Shown here piece after piece: positions 6,090-13,700 of a stretch of 14,072 nucleotides of DNA (its first letter is position 1; the number at the start of each line of letters is the position of its first letter). The notes under the pieces are model-generated. The model was not told the DNA's origin and searched no databases. It saw only the letters and a list, made by a program, of their open reading frames with translations. The stretch is from positions 1-14,072 of the forward strand of contig DAOUWY010000022.1 in the NCBI GenBank assembly GCA_030666885.1. The letters run 5' to 3'. The translations under genes were made by a program, and so were the position numbers. The stretch comes from Methanosarcinales archaeon (GTDB taxonomy: Archaea > Halobacteriota > Methanosarcinia > Methanosarcinales > Methanocomedenaceae).

Positions 6090-7259
6090 ATGAAAATTAA
6101 AATCTTTGAGGGCATTACCAGAAACATATTCATATTGGGCTTAGTTAGTTTATTCACCGATCTCAGCAGCCAGATGGTTTTTCCATTAATTCCTCTATTT
6201 ATGGTAACCGTATTAGGTAGTGGAGTTTATGCTGTTGGTATTGTTGAAGGTGCTGCAGAAACAACGGCTTCTTTTTTAAAAGTTGTATCTGGCTACTGGT
6301 CAGATAAAATAGGGAGAAGAAAGCCTTTTGTTCTGTTTGGTTATTCTCTGTCAGCCATAACAAAACCACTGTTTGCTTTTGCTAATATCTGGTCATTTGT
6401 TCTTTTTTTGAGAATGGTAGAAAGAATTGGTAAAGGTATCAGGACCGCTCCAAGAGATGCGATTGTAGCTGAATCCACCGATGAAAGTGTTAGAGGAAAG
6501 GCTTACGGATTTCACAGAGCCATGGATGGTGTTGGCTCTATTTTAGGAGCTACTCTTGCTTTTTCACTGCTTCCGGTTTTAGGATATAGAAACATCTTCA
6601 TTTTTGCTTTTATCCCTGGAATAATTGCAGTATTCATCATTATGTTCCTCAAGGAAAAAAAGAGAGATCCAGAGGAATATAAAATAAATGAAATGTCTAT
6701 TAAACTGACTATTAAAGAATTGCCTCTGAATTTGAAATTGTTTATCATGGTATCTGTAATCTTTGCACTGGGCCATTTTGGATATGCCTTTCTTTTGGTG
6801 AGAGTAGTAGACATAGGATTGACTGATCAGATGGCAATCCTTTTCTATGTCATTTTTTATGTTGTGTATACTGTTTGTACAATCCCTTTTGGAATATTGT
6901 CAGATCGAATAGGACGAAAAAAGGTTTTAAGGGCAGGGTATGTAATATTTGGTCTCACTTCATTTGGTTTAATTTTTGCCACAAATGTTTACAGTATTTT
7001 AGGGTTATTTGTCAGTTATGGAATATTCTATGCCATGATAGACGGTGCCCAAAGAGCCTTTGTGGTTGATCTGGCACCAATACATTTGAAAGCAACCGCA
7101 CTGGGAACCTTTCATACCGCAATCGGACTGGTAGCACTTCCGGGTGGGTTCATTGCCGGATTATTATGGGATAAAATAAGTCCGGAAACAACATTTATCT
7201 ATGGCCTTACATTAACCATCATTTCATTGATACTGTTCACATTTGTGAAAGAAAAATGA
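6090..7259 (+). CDS. Major facilitator superfamily transporter
   Basis: A polytopic membrane protein of 389 residues, with hydrophobicity consistent with 12 membrane segments. The two MFS motif-A loops are visible at the cytoplasmic 2-3 and 8-9 positions: SGYWSDKIGRRKP (about 67-79) and GILSDRIGRKK (about 268-278). Other family signatures are LFTDLSSQMVFPLIPLF, RIGKGIRTAPRDA (about 112-125) and GFHRAMDGVG, which belong to an MFS group with no well-established substrate. A TTG at 6084 would add two residues; ATG at 6090 is preferred, though no clear ribosome binding site precedes either. It stands 171 bases after module 1 and about 80 bases before the module 2 promoter. Being between two uptake modules, it could be an exporter of the compound they re-import, as in staphylopine-type systems; this is only an analogy. 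Confidence 0.88.
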   Translation: MKIKIFEGITRNIFILGLVSLFTDLSSQMVFPLIPLFMVTVLGSGVYAVGIVEGAAETTASFLKVVSGYWSDKIGRRKPFVLFGYSLSAITKPLFAFANIWSFVLFLRMVERIGKGIRTAPRDAIVAESTDESVRGKAYGFHRAMDGVGSILGATLAFSLLPVLGYRNIFIFAFIPGIIAVFIIMFLKEKKRDPEEYKINEMSIKLTIKELPLNLKLFIMVSVIFALGHFGYAFLLVRVVDIGLTDQMAILFYVIFYVVYTVCTIPFGILSDRIGRKKVLRAGYVIFGLTSFGLIFATNVYSILGLFVSYGIFYAMIDGAQRAFVVDLAPIHLKATALGTFHTAIGLVALPGGFIAGLLWDKISPETTFIYGLTLTIISLILFTFVKEK

Positions 7260-7307
7260 GATGATTGGATCGTTCAAATTAGTTCCATCAGTCGTCATCG
7301 AATTTCC

Positions 7308-7330
7308 TGATTATATTGATTTTATAATCA
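7308..7330 (+). terminator. Weak A/T-rich hairpin after the MFS gene
   Basis: TGATTATA (7308-7315) and TATAATCA (7323-7330) form an 8-base-pair inverted repeat around TTGATTT, 49 bases after the MFS stop. It lies directly before the module 2 promoter and could end the upstream transcript. It is nearly all A-T pairs with no following T run, so support is thin. Confidence 0.25.
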
Positions 7331-7334
7331 CAAA

Positions 7335-7394
7335 ACAAAATGTTTATTATATATCAGTCAACACGTTACTGAAAATTAGTATGAATATGTGTGA
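7335..7394 (+). promoter_or_regulatory. Archaeal promoter of module 2 (copy 2 of twin promoter)
   Basis: CAAAAT precedes the TATA-like box GTTTATTATATAT (7342-7354); ATTAGTATGAATATGTGTGA (7375-7394) starts 33 bases after the box begins, exactly as in copy 1 at 371/404. The expected transcription start is near 7373-7376. The spacer from this block to the leader hairpin is 54 bases here against 35 in copy 1, and is A/T-rich and unconserved. The conserved parts are therefore promoter, initial transcribed block, hairpin and ribosome binding site. Confidence 0.65.
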
Positions 7395-7448
7395 AATTAT
7401 GCTAATATAATAACACAAAATACTAAAATATTAACTAAAAATCAAAAA

Positions 7449-7493
7449 TAGCTACTTCAGCCGCTGACCTTCGATCGGCATCTGAAGCAGCTA
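7449..7493 (+). promoter_or_regulatory. Structured leader hairpin, copy 2
   Basis: TAGCTACTTCAG (7449-7460) pairs with CTGAAGCAGCTA (7482-7493) at 11 of 12 positions (one A-C mismatch). The apical segment CTGACCTTCGATCGGCATC (7464-7482) is identical to that of copy 1, while the stem bases around it differ, a sign that the loop sequence and the ability to pair are what is kept. AACATATCACGAGGTAAGC (7499-7517) with the GAGGT ribosome binding site is identical to copy 1, and the distance from hairpin to start codon is 27 bases in both. It controls the module 2 operon if it acts as proposed. Confidence 0.6.
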
Positions 7494-7520
7494 AGCTAAA
7501 CATATCACGAGGTAAGCGAC

Positions 7521-8060
7521 ATGCACAATAACATAGCAAAGCATGACATAATAAAATTAGCATGTCTTCTGGCAGCAACTCTAGTACTTACATCTTGCTG
7601 TACGCTGGTAAGTGCAAAGACTGTGAAGATCAGAGGTACTCGTGGATATATAGAAGCCGGTTCGACGATGCTTCTGGACGGATTCAACTTTCCAGAATTA
7701 ATCTACCGTATTAGTGATGATCTGTCCTATGAATGGTTGAATATCTCTTTTGCAAAGAATGGAACGATCAATGAGGGCGATGCATCGTATATAACAAAAC
7801 TGTATAAGAAAAGTCCAAAACGTGAAATCATGTTCATGGGAAGTAAGTATCATTCCCTCAATCCTGATATTGCCGATACACTCACAACTTACAACACAGG
7901 ACCGGGTGGTGTTGGAATGGTACCGGTTCCAACTGCAACTCCAGCCGCGACTGCTATACCAGAGCAGACAACAAAATTAGCGACTGCTGTGAGTGTATCC
8001 GGAATATCACAAGCATTGCCTGGATTCGGTGCTCTATCGCTGATATGCATTTTGTTTTAG
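7521..8060 (+). CDS. Small secreted protein with one S-layer (DUF1608-like) domain and truncated PGF-type C-terminus
   Basis: 179 residues, first gene of the module 2 operon, with GAGGT at 7509-7513 as ribosome binding site. Residues 11-32 form a signal peptide (LACLLAATLVLTSCCTLVSA). Residues 35-120 resemble one Methanosarcinales S-layer domain: KIRGT, LLDGFNFPELIYRISDDLS, NGTINEGDASYIT, and IMFMGSKYHSL followed by PDIADTL. True S-layer proteins carry two such domains and are several times longer. A Thr/Pro/Ala-rich linker (about 133-155) leads to LPGFGALSLICILF at the extreme C-terminus. PGF followed by a hydrophobic segment is the archaeosortase sorting signal, but here only about ten residues follow, and the usual basic tail is absent. 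It may be released rather than anchored. Its place in front of transport genes suggests a surface-exposed accessory. The start is shared with the decayed copy at 538. Confidence 0.72.
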   Translation: MHNNIAKHDIIKLACLLAATLVLTSCCTLVSAKTVKIRGTRGYIEAGSTMLLDGFNFPELIYRISDDLSYEWLNISFAKNGTINEGDASYITKLYKKSPKREIMFMGSKYHSLNPDIADTLTTYNTGPGGVGMVPVPTATPAATAIPEQTTKLATAVSVSGISQALPGFGALSLICILF

Positions 8061-8083
8061 TAATAATCATCAGGAGGAAATAA

Positions 8084-8809
8084 ATGACAAATAAAAAAAT
8101 GCCAGACATCGTGCGAGGACATGAGATATGGCTTGAACACGATATGCAGCATGTGCATGTAGGAGAGACGGTTGAATGTAAAGTGCTCTTTGGGCATAAC
8201 ATGGCAATCGACGGATTAGCCGATATCGAAGGTGTGAAAGCGGCTGTTTTTAATCCGGTAAACGAGAAACATGACCTCACAGTAGATTCAGTGGATGGTT
8301 GCCTTGTTCTAAGATTTGATCCGGTTCTCGATGGCTATCACACTGTTGCGGTTGAGTATGATGCAGGTATATACACGGTCACGGATGAGGGATGGCATAA
8401 AGGTCCGAAGAGCGATTATGAGAACGTGAAAAGCAGCGGTTATTATTACCAGTATGCCAAGACCATTATCTCTGGACATGGATCGAAAGATCTTAACCCG
8501 GTAATCGAACACGAGCTGGAGATCATTCCCCTGGATTTCAGGCATTATCATGCCGGAGAAGAGATCCGGTTGAAAGTCCTGTATGATGGCGCAGCACTGA
8601 TAGATGGAGTGATAACTGCTGCGTTTAGCGGTAATGAAGGCAATGCTGTTGAAGCGACTACTGATTCTGACGGTACTGCATTGATCAAGCTGGATAAATC
8701 CGGCAACTGGATGTTCAAGGTCAGACACGCTGATCCGGGCAAGGGCATTGAAGACCAGTATGATGAAAAAGTGATCACTGCGGTTCTCACTGTCATGAGA
8801 GTTCATTAA
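8084..8809 (+). CDS. DUF4198-family protein (COG5266, cobalt/nickel transport-associated)
   Basis: 241 residues with a strong ribosome binding site AGGAGG (8072-8077), 23 bases after the previous stop. The N-terminus GHEIWLEHD (12-20) matches the HDFWLE mark of DUF4198 proteins, which in bacteria occur as periplasmic partners of cobalt/nickel uptake systems (NikK/CbiK-type). The rest is beta-rich: FDPVLDGYHTVAVEYDAGIYTV, then AKTIISGHGS, then a second half (about 145-241) with HAGEEIRLKVLYDG, DSDGTALIKL and SGNWMFKVRH, consistent with the Ig-like fold of the family. Histidines at 13, 19, 23 and 25 could bind a metal. No signal peptide or membrane segment is visible from this start and none can be gained by moving it, so the protein appears cytoplasmic, unlike its bacterial relatives. 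Its function is inferred from family and neighbours. Confidence 0.7.
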   Translation: MTNKKMPDIVRGHEIWLEHDMQHVHVGETVECKVLFGHNMAIDGLADIEGVKAAVFNPVNEKHDLTVDSVDGCLVLRFDPVLDGYHTVAVEYDAGIYTVTDEGWHKGPKSDYENVKSSGYYYQYAKTIISGHGSKDLNPVIEHELEIIPLDFRHYHAGEEIRLKVLYDGAALIDGVITAAFSGNEGNAVEATTDSDGTALIKLDKSGNWMFKVRHADPGKGIEDQYDEKVITAVLTVMRVH

Positions 8810-8819
8810 AGAGGTTGAT

Positions 8820-10046
8820 ATGATGGAAAATAATACAGGAGTACTGGTACTCGGACATGGCAGTTCACTTCCATTTAATAAAGAAGTTGTGAATGATGTG
8901 GCCGACATGATAGGAAAATGCAATGGAGATATGGTCGTAAAAACCGCATTTTTAAATATTGATACTCCAACTCTTCATGAAGGGCTGAAAAGCTTTGAAG
9001 GAACTGGAGTTAACAGGATTGTGACACTGCCTTGTTTCCTGGCGCCGGGTGTTCACACCACAAAAGATATTCCGCGTGTTCTCGGGATCAAGGAAGGTGA
9101 TAACCGGACTATGGTCCAGCTTGGTGGAGATGACGTTGAACTTGTGTATACAGAGCCGTTGGGTGCGGATCCGTGTATAGCAGGTATAGCCTGCAGGAGG
9201 ATTGGAGATGTTCTTAATGATCAAACAGGTATGCCAGACTGGGCACAACTGTGGAAGCAGGGAATGCAGGAATCCAGCTGGATGGATGATATCGCTTATC
9301 AGGCAAACTCGGTCAACGAATACTGGGATGATCAATCACCAAGATATAATCGTGGACATGATGCATACCGTTCACCTGTTGTTGACAGACTTGAGAAGTA
9401 TATCGAGACAACGACTACAGTACTGGATATCGGTGCTGGTACTGGAGCACTTACTATACCATTGGCTAAGAAAGTTAACAAGGTGGTGTCAATTGAACCG
9501 TCTGCAGGTATGCTGGATTACCTCAAGAATACTGCCCTAAAGCAAAATCTGGAGAACATCGAATTTATCAATAATACCTGGGAAGATGCCAGGATATCAG
9601 GACAATATGATATTGTTGTGTGCAGTCATGCCCTCTATTTTATAACCGATATGAAAAAATCGCTGCAGCGCATGATCGATGCAACAGGAAAACATTTGTT
9701 TTTAATTGTCGGAATACATGAGAGCAATGATAGATATGGGGATATCTGGGAGATCATCAAGGAAACTTCATATAAACCAGGTCCGGATTACATCAATATC
9801 TATAATCTTTTAAGAGAGATGGGCTGGTATCCTGAAGTACAAATTATTACAACCACGATGGAATGCTCGGACCTGGATGAGGCGGTCAAACTCGCGACCT
9901 CGCATTTCGATGAATCAGATGTTCTTGCAAAAAAGGACGCTATTCGTTCATATATCTCTCAATATGTCCAGCAGGAATCCGATGGAATGTTCAGATGGAA
10001 AGATTCGTTTAAATCAGCACTGATTATGGTGAATAAAAATGTATGA
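8820..10046 (+). CDS. cbiX: Fusion of a CbiX-type (sirohydrochlorin) chelatase and a class I SAM methyltransferase
   Basis: 408 residues in two domains. Residues 5-135 are a short archaeal CbiX/CfbA chelatase: VLVLGHGSSLPFNKEVV (8-24) with His13, and VTLPCFLAPGVHTTKDIPRV (68-87) with His79. These match the two catalytic histidines of the family, which insert cobalt or nickel into sirohydrochlorin for cobalamin or coenzyme F430. A linker of about 30 residues leads to a methyltransferase: EYWDDQSPRYNRGHDAYRSP (167-186), motif I DIGAGTG (203-209), motif II Glu226 in SIEPSAGML, and HALYFITD (270-277). The frame is continuous, so the fusion is real unless there is an error. GAGGT (8811-8815) serves ATG 8820 or the adjacent ATG 8823. 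It overlaps the next gene by 8 bases. The chelatase should be active on residues seen; the methylated substrate, perhaps a metallated tetrapyrrole, is inferred. Confidence 0.87.
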   Translation: MMENNTGVLVLGHGSSLPFNKEVVNDVADMIGKCNGDMVVKTAFLNIDTPTLHEGLKSFEGTGVNRIVTLPCFLAPGVHTTKDIPRVLGIKEGDNRTMVQLGGDDVELVYTEPLGADPCIAGIACRRIGDVLNDQTGMPDWAQLWKQGMQESSWMDDIAYQANSVNEYWDDQSPRYNRGHDAYRSPVVDRLEKYIETTTTVLDIGAGTGALTIPLAKKVNKVVSIEPSAGMLDYLKNTALKQNLENIEFINNTWEDARISGQYDIVVCSHALYFITDMKKSLQRMIDATGKHLFLIVGIHESNDRYGDIWEIIKETSYKPGPDYINIYNLLREMGWYPEVQIITTTMECSDLDEAVKLATSHFDESDVLAKKDAIRSYISQYVQQESDGMFRWKDSFKSALIMVNKNV

Positions 10047-10794
10047 GAATCCAAATATAAAAGATGTCATCACACAGAACTGGGATGAATCTTCTAAAAA
10101 ATATGATCAATCCCCCGGGCATGGGATACACACTGAACAGGAAAAAGAAGCCTGGAAGAACCTCCTGATACTTGCGGTCAGATCTGATAAGCAAAAGATA
10201 CTGGATGTCGGTACCGGCACTGGCGCTATGGCACTGGTTCTTGCTGAGATGGGACATGATGTCACAGGGATTGATCTATCGGATGGAATGCTGAACAGGG
10301 CAAAGGAAAAGGCAAAAAAAAGCAATCTTCCTGTAGAATTTAAGATCGGGGACGCTGAAAAACTGTCTTTTCCGGACGATACTTTTGACGTGGTGATCAA
10401 CCGTCATCTTTTATGGACACTTCCACACCCGGAAAAAGCAATAAATGAATGGAACAGGGTATTAAAGCCAGGCGGTCATGTGGTAATCCTTGATGGGAAT
10501 TTTAAGAATTACAATATTTACCGGAAACTCTGGCGCTATTGTCTATCAGTTCCGTTGATTCTTATCTCGGAACGAAAGAATCCATTCCACAAGAGATACA
10601 GCAAAGATCTTGAACAACAACTGCCAATGCGGCAGAGAGAACGTCCACAGGCAGATATTGATCTTCTTAACAGTGTCGGATTCCGGGATATCGGTGTAGT
10701 GAATGAAACAGTTGCAAGAACATATTCATTCCTGGACCATCTGAAGTATGGCTACTGGGGTGGACATTTTTTGGTTAAAGGAGTAAAACAATAA
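10039..10794 (+). CDS. Class I SAM-dependent methyltransferase, third paralogue
   Basis: 251 residues, starting inside the last codons of the chelatase fusion (8-base overlap, different frame), which implies coupled translation. NWDESSKKYDQSPGHGI (14-30) carries the SPGH element also found in the protein at 5157. Motif I is DVGTGTG (56-62), motif II ends at Asp79 (GIDLS), followed by GDAEKLSFPDD (104-114), LLWTLPHPEKAINEWNRVL (124-142) and KPGGHV. The C-terminal part (ISERKNPFHKRYSKDLEQQL) corresponds to the paralogues at 4330 and 5157, so one such methyltransferase accompanies each of the two transport modules. It precedes the tandem binding protein by 3 bases. The substrate is unknown but presumably shared with the module. 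Confidence 0.88.
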   Translation: MYENPNIKDVITQNWDESSKKYDQSPGHGIHTEQEKEAWKNLLILAVRSDKQKILDVGTGTGAMALVLAEMGHDVTGIDLSDGMLNRAKEKAKKSNLPVEFKIGDAEKLSFPDDTFDVVINRHLLWTLPHPEKAINEWNRVLKPGGHVVILDGNFKNYNIYRKLWRYCLSVPLILISERKNPFHKRYSKDLEQQLPMRQRERPQADIDLLNSVGFRDIGVVNETVARTYSFLDHLKYGYWGGHFLVKGVKQ

Positions 10795-10797
10795 CAA

Positions 10798-13700
10798 ATG
10801 GTGAGTTTTATGGTATTTGAACACAAATTTAATAGATATATTATAATCGTAAGTCTGATCCTGATCAGCAGCATGATGATAGGCTGTCTGGATAATTCTG
10901 ACCAGGAATTAACAACTACATCCGGATCAACACAAACCGGAGCACCAGATGCAGAGCAGATATTGACACAGGGCTCGTATCGAGACTTTAAATCTGCTTC
11001 AGAGGGAAAAAACCTTGTCCTGGAGGCTCTCGTGGGTGTAGATGAGTGGAGTAATCCAATTCCGGGACTTACCGAGTCGTGGGATGTCTCTTCTGATGGA
11101 AAAACTTACACATTCCATCTGAGAAAAGGCGTTGAGTTTCATGACAAAACGCAGTTCAATGCAGAAGCTGCAAGATTTTTCATCGAGTGGCAAGGGAATA
11201 AGAAGGCGTACGGAAAGTATTTGGATCGAGTGGAGATCGTAGATGATCATACTGTACGTGTTTACTTTAACGAGTACTATTATAATTTCTTACGAGAGTT
11301 GGGTCAGCTTATCAGCCCAAATGCAGTGGAACCCGCAGGGGACGTGAACGGTAAACTCGTAAACTATATAGGAACAGGTCCGTTCAAGCTGGTGGAGTAT
11401 AAGAAGGATCAGGAAGCCGTCCTTGAAAGGAATGATAACTACTGGGGAGAAAAGCCAAAACTTGAGAAGGTCATCTGGAAGGTTGTTCCGGATCCTTACA
11501 CCCAGGTTTTAGCACTAAAAGCCGGCGAACTCGATCTGATCGGAGCATCGGAGCATCATAGCTGCCTGCCCTATATCGAGATTGCGAAGCTCCGGAAAGA
11601 CCCAAATTTCGAGGTCATGCTACATTCCTACGGGCGATATCAGGTCATTGACTTCAACTTTGAGCAAGAACCATTCGATGACGTCAGGGTGAGGAAAGCG
11701 TTTAGCTATGCGATCGACAGGGAACTGATGGTTCGTACACTCTTTGAAGACTTGACCGAACCTGTATATGTGTTAGGTCCGCCTGCGCCTGATTGGGGAC
11801 CTCGTGACATCGAAGGATATGGATATGATCCGGAAATGGCAAAGTCTCTTCTGGCTGAAGCCGACTGGAGTGATACGGATGGTGACGGACTCCTGGACAA
11901 AAATGGAAAACCTCTTACATGCGAGCTTATAGTTCCATCAGGCGAGGCGAATGCCGATGTGGTTGCGGTATTCGTTCAATCCGAACTGAAGAAGATCGGT
12001 GTGCAGATGAAGGTTACCACAATGGAAAGCGGTGCTGCATGGGATCTGCGAGTGAAAGGCGAGTTTGAGCTGTTCGTGCATCATTGCTGTGGTACAGCCA
12101 CGATGGCATGTCTGGGCATAGACGGTAAATATCATTCCGGATACACGTGGGGAAATGGAGTGTATTACAGTGACGACCTTGACAAACTGATAGAAGAAGC
12201 CTTCACCACCCTTGACAAAACCGAGCGGAGAAAGACGTTTGACCAGATATGGAAGATATTGCACGAAGAGGCACCTTCTATTCCACTTTACGACATCACA
12301 AAGCCTGTGATATTTAGAAAGAACGTAAAGGGCTTTGAATTCGGACCGACGATATTTGATATGGATCTAAGTGACGTTGAGATCGTCGGATACGATACAG
12401 GAGTCGCTGCCGCATCATCAGAGCAGGTGTTGACCCAGGGATCATATACAGACTTTAAACGAGCTGCAGAGGGAAGAATCCTGATTTTTGAGACTCTGGC
12501 AGGAGTAGATGAGCAGGGAAATCCGGTTCCAAAACTTGCAGAGTCGTGGGATATCTCCCCTGATGGGAAAACATACACCTTCAATTTGAGAAAGGGAGTA
12601 ATATTTCATGATAATACACCCTTCAATGCATCGGTTGCGAAATTTTCCATTGAGTGGTCAGGAAAAAATAAAGCATTTGGCAGGTATATCGACCGGACAG
12701 AGATCGTAGATGACCATACGCTCAAAGTACACCTCACTGAATACTATCGCCCGTTTTTACTTGACATGGCAAGCGAGTTTGGTTGCAAAATCATCAGTCC
12801 CGGTGCAGTGGAACCTGCATGGGACGTGAACGGTAAATTGGTTGACTACGTAGGAACAGGTCCCTTCAAACTTGTTGATTATAAGAAGGATCAGGAAGCT
12901 ATTCTCCTGAGAAACGATGATTACTGGGGGGAACAGCCGAAACTTGAAAAGGTCATCTGGAAGACAGTCCCTGACCCATACACCCAGGTTTTAGCGTTGA
13001 AAGCAGGGGAACTCGACCTGATCGGCGCTGCCGAACATCACAGCAGTCTGCCGTATATTGAGATTGCCAGGCTGCAGAATGACCCAAATTTAGAAGTTAT
13101 GCTACATTCCTATGGACGCTATCAGGTCCTACGATTCAATTGTGAAAAGGAGCCATTCAGCGATGTTAAGGTAAGAACGGCGTGTAATTATGCGATTGAC
13201 AGGGAACTCATGGTCCGCACGCTTTTTGGTGACATTCCTGATCCGGCTTATCGTATATCAGATCCACGATTCAAATGGGGTCCTTCTAATATCGACGACA
13301 AGTACTACCAGTACGATCCTGCTAAGGCGAAGCAGCTTCTTGCTGAGGCTGGCTGGACAGACACTGACAACGATGGGATACTGGACAAGGATGGAAATCC
13401 CTTTACCTGTGATCTTGTAGTCCCTGCCGGCGAGGCGAATGCCGATGTGGTAGCACCGTTTGTACAATCGGAATTGAAGAAACTCGGAATTGGGATGAAT
13501 ATCATCACCCTTGAAAGCGGTGCTGCCGGCAAACTGCGAGATGAAGGAAAGTATGACCTGTACGTGCATCATAGCGGGTGTTTACCCTCCATCGCAGGCT
13601 ATATAGAGATCGGCGGAAGGTATCACGCAGGTGGATGGGCACATGGCTACCAGACTGATACTATGGACGAACTGATAGAGAGAGCATGGACCACTCCTGA

